From positions 310,001-374,000 of the forward strand of contig CAWHMK010000001.1 of assembly GCA_963830545.1 (NCBI GenBank): DNA of 64,000 nt, given 5' to 3'. The stretch is from DATGJX01 sp963830545. Lineage in GTDB: Bacteria > Vulcanimicrobiota > Vulcanimicrobiia > Vulcanimicrobiales > Vulcanimicrobiaceae. Position numbers and translations under genes: made by a program. A model generated the notes under the pieces. The model was not told the origin of the DNA, made no database searches, and worked only from the letters and a program-made list of their open reading frames with translations. Shown one piece after another: positions 1 through 8,900 of this stretch. Positions within the stretch are counted from its first letter, which is position 1; each line of letters opens with the position of its first letter.

Positions 1-505
1 ACGCATCGTTCGCCGAACGCAGGACGGCATTGGCCAAGCGATAGAAGTCCGGTTCGTGCAGCGCGAGGCGATACGCGGAGTCGGCGGCGGCCTCCGCGAC
101 CGAGATGATCGTCCCGTCGACGACCTTGACCAGCGCTTGGCGGGCCGCCTGAACGCCCTCCCGCATCCCGGTTGCCAGCATGAACGTATCGATTTCGGTA
201 CGGTGGCGAACGTGATGGGCAAAGCCGCGAAGCATTTGCGAGATGATGACCCCCGAATTGCCTCGGGCGCCCATCAGGGCTCCGCGCGCGGCCGCGGCGG
301 CCACCTCGGCTACTGAATTGCTCGTGACCTTGCCGGCTTCCAGAGCTGCCTGGCGGCAGGTCAAATACATGTTCGTTCCGGTGTCGCCGTCCGGGACCGG
401 AAACACGTTGAGGTCGTTGAGGACTTGACGGTACTTCCTTAAGAAGTACGAACCCGCCGTAATGAACTTGGCGTAGGCACGGCCGTCCAGGGTAGTCACA
501 TCCAT
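1..505 (-). CDS. yloV: DAK2/DhaL-domain kinase, YloV/FakA family (N-terminal part, runs off the window)
   Basis: The gene reads leftwards from an ATG at 505 and leaves the window, so only 168 residues are seen. Residues 33-45 read NVFPVPDGDTGTN, the Mg-ATP-binding signature of DhaL-type kinases. In FakA/YloV proteins this domain phosphorylates fatty acids held by a FakB partner. A second conserved stretch, GARGNSGVIISQ, follows near residue 85, as expected for the family. The gene is divergent from rpmB, and the rpmB-yloUV neighbourhood is common in Firmicutes, which supports the call. The C-terminal domain that would separate YloV from other DAK2 proteins is not visible, and no FakB gene is in the window. 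Confidence 0.85.
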   Translation of the reverse strand, partial: MDVTTLDGRAYAKFITAGSYFLRKYRQVLNDLNVFPVPDGDTGTNMYLTCRQAALEAGKVTSNSVAEVAAAAARGALMGARGNSGVIISQMLRGFAHHVRHRTEIDTFMLATGMREGVQAARQALVKVVDGTIISVAEAAADSAYRLALHEPDFYRLANAVLRSANDA

Positions 506-533
506 CGGGCGCACCCGTTCTCCGCAGTTGCGC

Positions 534-562
534 TTGTCAACTGCCCGCCGCCGTGATACCCT
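534..562 (+). promoter_or_regulatory. Predicted sigma-70-type promoter of rpmB
   Basis: TTGTCA at 534-539 and TACCCT at 557-562 are separated by 17 bases, which puts transcription start near 569, about 50 bases before the rpmB start codon. The leader contains a short GC-rich inverted repeat (around 571-587). Two further promoters predicted in this window, for the small RNAs at 45.4 and 45.7 kb, have the same form: TTGC at -35 and TACCAT at -10. Confidence 0.5.
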
Positions 563-618
563 ACCAAGGTTGCCCCGGCCCCGGGGCCGTTCTACTTTTC
601 TTTCAAGAGGTTTGCGAG

Positions 619-810
619 ATGGCCAAGCGCTGCGAAGTCTGCAACAAGGGTCCGATGGCCGGCAATAACGTCAGCCACGCGATGAACAAGACCAAGCGCC
701 GCTGGCTGCCGAACCTGCAGTCGGTCAAAATCGACGACCGCGGAACCGCTCGTACGGCACGCGTCTGCACGGCATGCCTTCGGGCGAAGAAAGTCACGCG
801 CGCGATCTAA
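619..810 (+). CDS. rpmB: Large ribosomal subunit protein bL28
   Basis: The 63-residue protein starts MAKRCEVCNKGP and carries the bL28 pattern: an N-terminal Cys-x2-Cys pair, a TKRRWLPNLQ block, and a second CxxC pair (VCTACLRAKK) near the C-terminus. Retaining both pairs suggests the zinc-binding form. An in-frame ATG at 553 exists, but AAGAGG at 605-610 lies nine bases before the ATG at 619, and the family begins there. The gene is monocistronic, with its own promoter and terminator. It acts in the 50S subunit. Confidence 0.97.
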   Translation: MAKRCEVCNKGPMAGNNVSHAMNKTKRRWLPNLQSVKIDDRGTARTARVCTACLRAKKVTRAI

Positions 811-832
811 CAGCAGCTTATGCTAAGCAGCG

Positions 833-859
833 AACGGCGGCCGATCGGCCGCCGTTTTT
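833..859 (+). terminator. Intrinsic terminator after rpmB
   Basis: Positions 833-856 form a perfect 12-base-arm inverted repeat (AACGGCGGCCGA and its complement). It runs directly into five T residues (855-859), 23 bases past the rpmB stop. This is one of the strongest terminators in the window and separates rpmB from the small ORF at 889. Confidence 0.9.
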
Positions 860-888
860 GTTTACCTCAAAGCGGGGAACAGAAGCGC

Positions 889-1047
889 ATGGAAAAGCAG
901 CAGGACGAAAAACGCGGCCTGATCGACGATGACGAGCTCGACACGGCGATCGCCAACGCCGACGATACGGGAATGGTGAAGACGCAGCAACTGATCGTGG
1001 AAGAGCAATTGGAGCGTCCGCAGGAGGGCGAAGAGCAAACTCCCTGA
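889..1047 (+). CDS. Small acidic hypothetical protein
   Basis: A 52-residue ORF beginning MEKQQDEKRGLIDDDELDTA, very rich in Asp, Glu and Gln, with no membrane segment or recognised motif. The frame is open further upstream, but those codons lie in the rpmB terminator, so the ATG at 889 is preferred. AGCGGGGAA around 871-879 is a possible ribosome site. It ends three bases before the convergent gene at 1050. I do not recognise a family. Codon use is similar to the neighbours, so it may be genuine. Confidence 0.45.
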   Translation: MEKQQDEKRGLIDDDELDTAIANADDTGMVKTQQLIVEEQLERPQEGEEQTP

Positions 1048-1049
1048 GG

Positions 1050-1487
1050 CTACTTTTCAGCGTGCACCCGCAACTGCGCGAGCTGAAAATGCGTGCGGGC
1101 GATGTCCTGCGGTTCCAGTGTGAGCAAAAACTCCAAGCGGACGTGAGAAGCGTCGATCGTTTTCACGAGCACCGCGCAGAGCACCGGACCGCGTTTCGAA
1201 GGCGCGAACGAGAGCGTAAGCAATCCGCCGGCGAACGTCAGGTTCTTCGGCGGACCGTTTCCGGTGCTGATTTCCGCAAGATAATCGCGTAGTTCGAAGA
1301 GTTCCCAAAGCCCGATCGGCATATCGAACGACGCGTTCACCGGCGCCGCTTGCGCGCTTACACGACAGTGCATCAGATCCAGATCGGCAGGTTCGACCGT
1401 ATCCGGGTGCTGATACCCGAGTACTTGGATTACTAGGCGGGGCTGCCGCTCCGCAGTTCCGATCGAAATCTCCAGCGCTTGGAACAT
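1050..1487 (-). CDS. Hypothetical protein, last gene of the thiL operon
   Basis: The 145-residue protein begins MFQALEISIGTAERQPRLVI. Its ATG at 1487 overlaps the TGA of the kinase gene upstream (TGATG), so it is translationally coupled. A longer open frame to 1709 would overlap the kinase heavily and is rejected. The sequence reads as mixed beta strands with a central WELFELRDYLAEIS helix and has no signal peptide. I do not recognise the family. Its position suggests only co-expression with the pyridoxal-kinase-like gene. Confidence 0.6.
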   Translation of the reverse strand: MFQALEISIGTAERQPRLVIQVLGYQHPDTVEPADLDLMHCRVSAQAAPVNASFDMPIGLWELFELRDYLAEISTGNGPPKNLTFAGGLLTLSFAPSKRGPVLCAVLVKTIDASHVRLEFLLTLEPQDIARTHFQLAQLRVHAEK

Positions 1488-2443
1488 CAGCCGTAGATAA
1501 TCTTGTGCTTCGGCGGCGCGAACTTCAAACGCGGGCCGTCGTCGGCCGTCGACTTGACGAGCTCGCTCTCGACGGTCGAGCGCTCGCAGAACCGCATCGC
1601 GCGCTCGTCTTCCACTTGGTAGCCCAGCGGCCGCCATTTTTCGAGCGCTGCAACCGGATCGACCGTGGCCCCCCCGTAGGGCGAGGTGTTTGCGACCGCG
1701 CGCGCGCAAAGCGTGGTTGCCAGCAGCGAAGCCGCAAACGGCGAAGCGCCCAGCGCCATGAAGGTTCCGACGCTGCCGGCGAACGCGTCCCCCACGCCGT
1801 GCGCGGGAAACGTGGGATAATACGGCGCGGTTATCCGGTGATAGCTGTAGCCGTTCGTGAAAAGCACGGTGGCGCGGTGCTTTTCCGCGTCGCGCTCGTA
1901 TGACGTGATAACGACGGCCTGCGGCCCGAGATCGAATATGCCGTTCAAGAACGCGTGCTCGGATGCGTACTGATCGCCGCGCAATCCGAGCAGTACCTCC
2001 GCCTCGAAGCGGTTGGGCGTGACGATTTGCGCGAGCGGCATGAGTTGATCGCGTATGGCGCGCGCGGTTTCCTGCGTGACGTACAGGCCTTTTTGATAGT
2101 CGCCGATGACGGGGTCGAGCAGCACTACGCCGCGGTAATCGGAAAGCTGCGCTGCAATGATGTCGATCAAATTCGGACGTGGAACGTAACCGACGATCAA
2201 GACGGCGGGCCGCTGGCTGATCAGAAATGCTACGTCTTTGCGAAAGACTTGCGGGTCGGCAACCCAGTTCGAACGCCCTGAAAAGCCCGCATGCGCGCTC
2301 GCATAAGCCGTGGGCGCGCAGACGGTGCGCGCACCCAGCGCGTTGGCGATTGCCGAAACGGCCTGATTGCCGATAAAGCCCATGCCCACCGTGTTCTGAA
2401 TAGAACCGACAAGCGGATAATTTTGAACGTCGTCTCTATTCAC
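1487..2443 (-). CDS. Pyridoxal-kinase-like PfkB/ribokinase-family kinase
   Basis: The 318-residue protein resembles PdxY/PdxK. It has an N-terminal GNQAVSAIANALGA segment, a central VVLLDPVIGDYQKGLYV block matching the family's DPVMGD motif, then IVTPNRFEAEVLLG, and a C-terminal GVGDAFAGSV in place of the usual GTGDxFxG anion hole with catalytic Asp. These enzymes phosphorylate pyridoxal or related vitamins at the 5' hydroxyl. The GTG start at 2443 overlaps the last eight bases of thiL and follows the operon's coupling pattern. A hydroxymethylpyrimidine substrate (ThiD-like) cannot be excluded, given the thiL neighbour. Confidence 0.75.
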   Translation of the reverse strand: MNRDDVQNYPLVGSIQNTVGMGFIGNQAVSAIANALGARTVCAPTAYASAHAGFSGRSNWVADPQVFRKDVAFLISQRPAVLIVGYVPRPNLIDIIAAQLSDYRGVVLLDPVIGDYQKGLYVTQETARAIRDQLMPLAQIVTPNRFEAEVLLGLRGDQYASEHAFLNGIFDLGPQAVVITSYERDAEKHRATVLFTNGYSYHRITAPYYPTFPAHGVGDAFAGSVGTFMALGASPFAASLLATTLCARAVANTSPYGGATVDPVAALEKWRPLGYQVEDERAMRFCERSTVESELVKSTADDGPRLKFAPPKHKIIYG

Positions 2444-3425
2444 GAAGGTGATCCCACCCTGTCGGCACGATCGATTCTTCGCGCTCGCCCTTACGCGCGA
2501 AGAGCCCGCGTCCCTCGCGCATGCGTCCCACGGCGTACAGCGGGCGCCCGAAGCGCTTCTCGAAACGCGAACTGAGATACCCGAAAGCGCGCCGGTCGAC
2601 GGCAACGAGCAGTTCGTACTCTTCGCCGCCGGCCAGCGCGTAGCTCTGCGGATCTTCGCCGCGAGCTTTCGCCATTGCAATCGCGCTTTCGGCCACCGGT
2701 ACGTCTTCCACCAGAGCGGCACATCCGGAGCGCTCGCACATGCGAACGAGATCGGTGGAAAGCCCGTCCGATACGTCCATCATCGCGTGGACGTGCCGGC
2801 TGGCCGAAAGAAAGCGTCCTTCCGGCACCCGCGGCTGCGGCCGACGGTGTGCTTGCAGCGCTTCGTCCTGCAGTTCTCCCGAGAGCATGCTTACGTTATC
2901 GGCAAGATGCAGGCCCGCTCTGCTCGCTCCCAGTGCGCCCGTTACCGCGACGACGTCGCCGCGCCGAGCTCCTCCCCGTCCCTTCAGGCTGTCCGGACGC
3001 ACCTCGCCAACGGCAGTGATCGAAACGAACCACGCCGGCGTGCGCGTCACGTCACCTCCCGCGAGGACGCACCCGTTTGCGGATGCCACGGCCAACATAC
3101 CTCGGTAGAGTTCCAGAACTTGAGATGCCTCACCGCCCTTGGGAATGCCCAGGGCGACGGTCGCGAGAACGGGACGCGATCCCATGGCCGCGAGATCGCT
3201 CAGATTGCTCGCCATTGCGCGCCAGCCGGCGTCGTGCAAGCTCATCGTCGCGAGACGAAAATGCACGCCTTCCACGAGCGCATCGGTCGTGACGACGCTG
3301 CGATGCGAACGCGACGGCTGCCATACTGCGGCATCGTCGCCGATCGTGTTGCAGAGCTGCCGCCGTTTCGGCTGCGCTTCGATGAGCTCTCGCAGCTGCG
3401 CGACCAGCAGATCCTCGGCGTTCAA
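2436..3425 (-). CDS. thiL: Thiamine-monophosphate kinase
   Basis: The 329-residue protein has the ThiL order of motifs: TIGDDAAVW near residues 27-35 (metal-binding Asp pair), TTDALVEGVHFRL (substrate and Mg site), a GxG-rich VLAGGDVTRTP segment and a late MDVSDGLSTDLVRM block. It makes thiamine diphosphate from thiamine monophosphate with ATP, in the cytoplasm. The TTG start at 3425 overlaps the rpe stop (TTGA), which is why it is preferred over upstream ATGs lying inside rpe. It sits between rpe and the kinase gene in one operon. Confidence 0.93.
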   Translation of the reverse strand: MNAEDLLVAQLRELIEAQPKRRQLCNTIGDDAAVWQPSRSHRSVVTTDALVEGVHFRLATMSLHDAGWRAMASNLSDLAAMGSRPVLATVALGIPKGGEASQVLELYRGMLAVASANGCVLAGGDVTRTPAWFVSITAVGEVRPDSLKGRGGARRGDVVAVTGALGASRAGLHLADNVSMLSGELQDEALQAHRRPQPRVPEGRFLSASRHVHAMMDVSDGLSTDLVRMCERSGCAALVEDVPVAESAIAMAKARGEDPQSYALAGGEEYELLVAVDRRAFGYLSSRFEKRFGRPLYAVGRMREGRGLFARKGEREESIVPTGWDHLRE

Positions 3426-4108
3426 GCGCGCGAGGCCGCTCGTACGCGCTCCAAAAACTCGGCGGTCGTCGCGCCGCAATCCGGAGTATCGAAAATGGCC
3501 GAACCGATCACGAGCACGTCCGCTCCGGCTTGCGCGACACCCGCGGCGTTCTGCAGCGTAATTCCCCCGTCCACTTCCACTTCGCACTGCACGCCCGCGC
3601 GCCGGACGAGTTCCTTTGCCTGCGCGATCTTTTCACGCGCGTGCGGGATGAATTTCTGGCCGCCGAATCCGGGATTCACGCTCATCACCAAAATCAGGTC
3701 GACGTCGCCGATGAGGTCTTCGAGCATCGCCACGGGCGTTTGCGGGCAGAGCGCAATACCGGCTTTCGCGCCGAGCGATCGGACGTGCGTGAGCAGACGC
3801 TGCGCGTGGGGCGTCGCCTCGAGATGGAACGTGATGATATCCGCACCGGCGTTGCGAAAGCCGTCCACGTAGCGCTCGGGTTCGACGATCATCAAGTGGC
3901 AATCGAAAAGCAGGCTCGTGTGCTTGCGCAAATCCCCGATGACTTTCGGTCCCCACGTGATGTTCGGCACGAAACGCCCGTCCATGACGTCCAGATGAAC
4001 GTACGATGCACCCGCCTTTTCAACGGCAGCTATTTGTTCGACGATGCGCGCGAAATCCGCCGACAGAATCGAGGGCGCAATTTTCCTGCGCGCGCCGCCG
4101 GCGGTCAT
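3422..4108 (-). CDS. rpe: Ribulose-phosphate 3-epimerase
   Basis: A 228-residue TIM-barrel enzyme with APSILSADFARI at the N-terminus, YVHLDVMDGRFVPN at about residues 36-49 (metal-binding His and Asp), FDCHLMIVEPE near 68-78, MSVNPGFGGQKFI, and a final VEVDGGI. It interconverts ribulose 5-phosphate and xylulose 5-phosphate and so belongs functionally with the tkt-tal-zwf operon at 20-30 kb. Length is normal. Its ATG overlaps the stop of the PASTA gene (ATGA), and its own stop overlaps thiL. Confidence 0.96.
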   Translation of the reverse strand: MTAGGARRKIAPSILSADFARIVEQIAAVEKAGASYVHLDVMDGRFVPNITWGPKVIGDLRKHTSLLFDCHLMIVEPERYVDGFRNAGADIITFHLEATPHAQRLLTHVRSLGAKAGIALCPQTPVAMLEDLIGDVDLILVMSVNPGFGGQKFIPHAREKIAQAKELVRRAGVQCEVEVDGGITLQNAAGVAQAGADVLVIGSAIFDTPDCGATTAEFLERVRAASRA

Positions 4109-5188
4109 TTGGTGTTTGCCGGCTGCGGTTTGCCGTACGCGTTCGGCGGCTCTTGACCGACTTTGGTTTCACCGAGCAGCGTATCGTTCACGAAGAAATA
4201 GATCGCGGACGTGCCAATCGTCGTCACGTTGAAATCGAATTTCTCTCCCGGCTGGCCGTACCCGTTGAAGAGATCGTAGCTTCCCGTGGCATCGCTCACG
4301 GAGAAGCGCACGCGCAGCGGCTGATTTTGTCCGGGCTCGGCAGGTGGAACCGCGGCGAGCACGTGCGTTTGGTGGATGATGCGCCCGGACTCGTGCGGAC
4401 CCGCACTGACGTCGAGGGACACCGTGTCGTAAGCGCCGATGACCGTCCCAGCCGCAGGTTTTTGCTGCACGATTTGTCCGTGCGGCGGCGCGTGTTCACC
4501 GAGCGGCGTCCACACGATCTGCCCGAGCTTGATGTGCTCGCGCGAGGCCATACCACGCGCGTCGTCGATCGTCATTCCGGTGAAATCGGGAAGTCTTATG
4601 CTCGTCAGGCCGCCTTTACTTACCAGCACCGACACCGCCGTGCCCTGCGTCACGCTCACGAGCGGCTGCGGATATTGAGAGATGACGTGATCCGGCGGAA
4701 TGTCGTCGTTGCGGACGTATGTCGTCTTGGCGAGTCTGCAGGCGCGCATGCGAAAGATCGAGGCTTGCGTCGCGCAGCGATTGATAGCGCACGTCCGGCA
4801 TGAGGATGGTTTGCACGCCGTCGCTCACCACAAGCGAGATCTGCCGGCCGGCGCGCACGTGCATGCCGGGCTGCGGCTCCTGATTCATCACGACGCCGCT
4901 CGGATACTGATTACTGGGCGCGTGTCCGACGACGTTGGACTTGAGTTTCATGCGCGCGATGTCGTTCGTCGCATCGGGCAGCGCCATGCCGACGAATGAC
5001 GGGACCGTTACGGTGTTGGGGCCCGGCAGCAAAAATTCTTGAATCGAGTGCCCGAACCACACGAGAACGCCTACGAATATCGCAAAGACGATCGGGAAAA
5101 CCCAGTCTCGAGGCAGATACCGCTCAATCACCGGCGGCAGCGTGGTTTGGCGGTAGTCGCCGCCGCTCACGCGATCTTCAGTGGTCAT
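4105..5188 (-). CDS. Membrane-anchored PASTA-repeat protein without a kinase domain (one frame break)
   Basis: The protein starts MTTEDRVSGGDYRQ, has a single membrane segment at about residues 29-46, and then repeats of PASTA type (VPSFVGMALPDATNDIARM, LMPDVRYQSLRDASLDL, RLPDFTGMTIDDARGM) followed by a beta-rich C-terminal region. PASTA repeats bind muropeptides or uncrosslinked wall, outside the cytoplasmic membrane. The frame changes once near 4735-4750. The locus has one base too many, so a single inserted base explains it. There is no Ser/Thr kinase domain, unlike PrkC/PknB. It overlaps rpe by ATGA. Confidence 0.8.
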
Positions 5189-5932
5189 CTAGGCGAGCGC
5201 TTCGAGCGCGGCATCGCTCACCTCGAGATTCGAAAAGACGCGCTGCACGTCTTCGTGATCGTCCAGCGCTTCGAGAAAGCTCAGCGCGGCATTCAGCTCT
5301 TCGCCTTGGGGCGAGGACTTCTGCTTCGCACGCACTCCGAGATGAAAACCGGAAATTTTCAGCCCCGCTGCGGCAAGCGAATCGCGCACGCCGGCCAGCG
5401 AGGACGGTTCGGTGTAGATTTCAGTCGCCTCGCCGTATTCCAAGTCGATCACGCCGTTCACGAGAGCGGTTTCGGTCAGCGCATCTTCCGAACGTCCTGC
5501 CGGATCGACCACGACGATGCCGACCGGATCGAACATCCATGCGACGCTTCCCGACTCACCCATCGTTCCGCCATTCTTGCTAAAGAGAAATCGCAATTCA
5601 CCGGCCGTTCTGTTGCGATTATCCGTAGCGGCATCCGCGATGACCGCAACGCCGCCGGGGCCGTAGCCCTCGTAGCGAATTTCCTCGATTTCCTTTTCGC
5701 CGGTTCCGCCAGCTCCGCGCGCGATCGCCCGCTTGATGTTGTCGTGCGGCATGTTGTTCTCTCGCGCTTTTTCGACTGCCATCTTCAAGCGATAATTCGC
5801 TTCGGGATCGGGCGAGCCCGAGCGAGCGGCGAGGATGATCTCCTTGCTCAATTTGGTGAACAAGGCGCCGCGCTGAGCGTCTACCTTGCCCTTGCGCAAT
5901 TTGATGTTGTGCCATTTCGAATGACCGGACAT
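5189..5932 (-). CDS. yebC: YebC/PmpR-family protein
   Basis: The 247-residue protein begins MSGHSKWHNIKLRKGKVDAQRG and continues with LSKEIILAARSGSPDPEANYRLKMA, the invariant N-terminus of the family, then KRAIARGAGG and YEGYGPGGVAVIADAATDNRNRTAGELR. YebC proteins act as transcription regulators and, as shown for several members, as translation factors that relieve ribosome stalling at proline stretches. It lies directly upstream of the PASTA gene with no gap. Length is normal for the family. Confidence 0.95.
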   Translation of the reverse strand: MSGHSKWHNIKLRKGKVDAQRGALFTKLSKEIILAARSGSPDPEANYRLKMAVEKARENNMPHDNIKRAIARGAGGTGEKEIEEIRYEGYGPGGVAVIADAATDNRNRTAGELRFLFSKNGGTMGESGSVAWMFDPVGIVVVDPAGRSEDALTETALVNGVIDLEYGEATEIYTEPSSLAGVRDSLAAAGLKISGFHLGVRAKQKSSPQGEELNAALSFLEALDDHEDVQRVFSNLEVSDAALEALA

Positions 5933-5976
5933 AGCCCAGGGGGATTCGCCGCCCGGCGCCGGTCATCCTGAGGGTC

Positions 5977-8900
5977 CTAAATCCAGTGCCCTCCCAGCCA
6001 CATGCGCGCGTCCCACTGATTCCACGGCAGCGGCGTTCCGGACAGGATGGGATAGAACCATACGAATGCCAGCACGACGGCGGCGACGTACGCACCGCAT
6101 GCAAGGCGAGTGTACATCCGCGATTCGGCGTGGGAGGAATGCCAATTCCAGAGCCGCTGCAAAACGATCACGTTGCACAGGATGATGATCGGAATGTCAA
6201 CGTAAAAGTGATATGCAAACGTAATTCGGGGCGACTTCGCCCACGGCAGCCACTGAAGCAGATACGCAAGCACGAGCAGCGCGTAGCCTTTGTTTTTCTC
6301 GTACCAAGCCAGCGCAGCAACGAGGGGCACGCAAAGCAGGCCGAACCACAAGATGAGCGGGTTGGGCAGCGAGGTGATCTCCGCGACGCAGCACGCGTTC
6401 GGATTTGCTTCCTGCGCGCCCGAGCGCAGGTCTTTCCAGTAATACGCAATCGGCCGTAAATCGAGCGGCCATTGCCACCACGAGGATTGATAGGGATGCG
6501 TTGCCTTGAGTTTGTCGTGATATTCGAACATCGTGTACTGCCGGTACACGAGTTCGCTCACGTTCGCGGCGCCGGTATCTCCCGGCGGCTGAACGTGCCG
6601 CACCAGTTCCGGAATCCACGCGCAAACGTAGACCGTCATGCTGACGAAAACGATCGTGGCAAGCGCCACGTCCAGACGGAACCCGTATGGATTGCCCCAG
6701 CGCTTGGCGCGCCCTTCGGCCCAATAGCGCTGCAGCCAAACGAATCCGATGACGATGAACGACACGCCGTACGCCATGACGCCGTACCATTTGCTCGCGA
6801 CGAGCGCCCCCAGCAATACCGTGAATGCAATGAGCCATGTGGTGCCGTGCCGCCCGTCTTCGCTTTCGCCGTCGTCGTCGACGACGGCGCCCGGCGTGTA
6901 CGTTGCGCTGCCCACCGGCGTGACGTAACGCACTGAAGCATCGCGGCGATAGGCGATCGACGCTTCACCTTCGGTGACGGTGAAATCTTTCTTGAACGCC
7001 CGATTGTACGGCGTCTCGATGTCGATCTTGTTCCCGGCGCGCACGATGCGCGTCCCGTCCGCGTACGTGACGAGATCGCCGCGCGGCGGGGCGATGTAAC
7101 GCGGCACGACCCACAAGCGCATCAGCAGGTACCATCCGGACGCAAAGTACGCGCCGGCGACGATGAAGCCGGCGAGATTTGCCTGGCCGGGCGGATTGCC
7201 GAAGCGATTGACGACGAAGCCGCAAATGCAACCGAGGACGAGCGCCCCCGCAAGTGAAGCGCCTGCGCGCCCCATGCTGTTCGGTTCGAATTTTCGCACG
7301 GTCGACTGCGACGCGATCCAAAAGCGGTAAAACGCGTACAGAGCGCCCAGTGAAAAGACGATGACGATGCCTTCGGGCGTGGCGATACGCGATTGCACGA
7401 AGTGCATGCCGTCTGCGGTGAACATGATCGCGGCGGCGCATGCGAAGAGCGTCGAGCGCGTCAAGCGCTTGGCGAAGGCATAGATGATGACGATTGCTAT
7501 GGCGCCGAACACCACGTCCAGGAAGCGCCAGCCGGCGGGGTTGTCGCCGCGCGGCAATCCGCCGAACAGCATCGTCGAAACCGTGATGATGAGTTTCGTC
7601 AGCGGCGGATGCGTGTTCTCGTAAATGTACTTGCCGCTCAAATATTCTTCCGCGGCGCGGGCGAAGTAGATTTCGTCGAACACCTTCTCGTTCGGAAGCC
7701 AATAGTTCACGTAAGAGACGATGAACGAAACAACGCCGAAAAGCGAAGCGAGCAGATAGTCGAGGGGCCAGATCATCGAGGCGAGCCCCTCGCGCGGATC
7801 GAACCACGCGCGCGCCTTTACAAAAGCCGTGCCGAGCGCGCCGAACGAGGGTAAAGCCGCCGGGGCCGCTGCTGCATCTTCAGCCGTATCTTGCCCTAAA
7901 AAGAGGTAGCCGAGCGCGAAAAACGTCGCGACGTTCAAAACGGAAAGCGGATGCGTGACCATCGGCCACATGTCGCGCGGATCGATGCCCGGCGCCGCGC
8001 CGCCCGACATCACGTATAAGTAGTCGAGCGAGTAAAACAGATTGACGAGCAGGGTCGCCGAGAAAATCAGGGTCGCCCACCAGTAGCGCCTTGCGAACGG
8101 CAGACAAACGATCGTAAAGGTCAGACCGTCGTAAATGTAGCGCTCGTGCATGCGCGTCGCGAGCATGAAGAATGCCAAGGTGACGAGCGCGCTGGATTCG
8201 AGCAGCGCCTGCTGCGAGCGAGCCTGCCAATAGCGCACGACGGTAAGAATCACGGCGGCGGCGACGAGAACGACGCCCCAGGCGTACTGCGGTATCCCCG
8301 CAATCGTTTGCGTATCCGGCGCCCAGAACCCGTGCAGAATCGACCAGAGGTCGAACGCGTTGACGGAGTTGTACGCGTAGACGTTTTTCGCAAACGTATA
8401 CTTCCCGAGCAGCCATCCGTATGCGCCGATGGGATTTCCCGTCGGATGGAACGGAAGCGTGAGCAGCAACACGAAGAGGAGCGCGGCAACGATTCCGATC
8501 CCCGTCCCGAGCAGGCGCGCGCGCCGGCGATCCAGCCGCGTGAACGCGAATACGACGAACAGCGGAATGAGCACCGCGGCCTGCGGTTTGATCAGTAAGG
8601 AGTACGAAAGAGAAACCCACGCCAAAACGATGCGTGCGGTGGGGGACGGCCCCTCGTCCGATGCGAGGAGCAAATAGACGCCCCACAACGCAAACCCGGT
8701 CGAAATGGAGTCGACCTGCCCCCACGCGGCGGAGATGAAGATCGTCGCCGGATTCAAGATGAACACTGCCGCCGCGCCGAGCGCCCATCGATCGCCGGCG
8801 AAACGCCGCACGATCGCGTAAATGAGCGCGCCGTCGACCAAATCCATGATGACCGCGGGCAACTTCACCAAATAATTGAGGAGATCGGTGCTCCCCTGCG

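Noticed and set aside
553..618. Upstream ATG for rpmB
   Set aside because: It lies at the predicted -10 box and would add 22 non-family residues; a good ribosome site precedes the ATG at 619.
820..888. Upstream start for the acidic small protein
   Set aside because: These codons lie in the rpmB terminator hairpin and T tract.
2448..3872. 474-codon open frame on the plus strand over thiL and rpe
   Set aside because: It is opposite two confidently identified genes and shows only composition-driven sequence.
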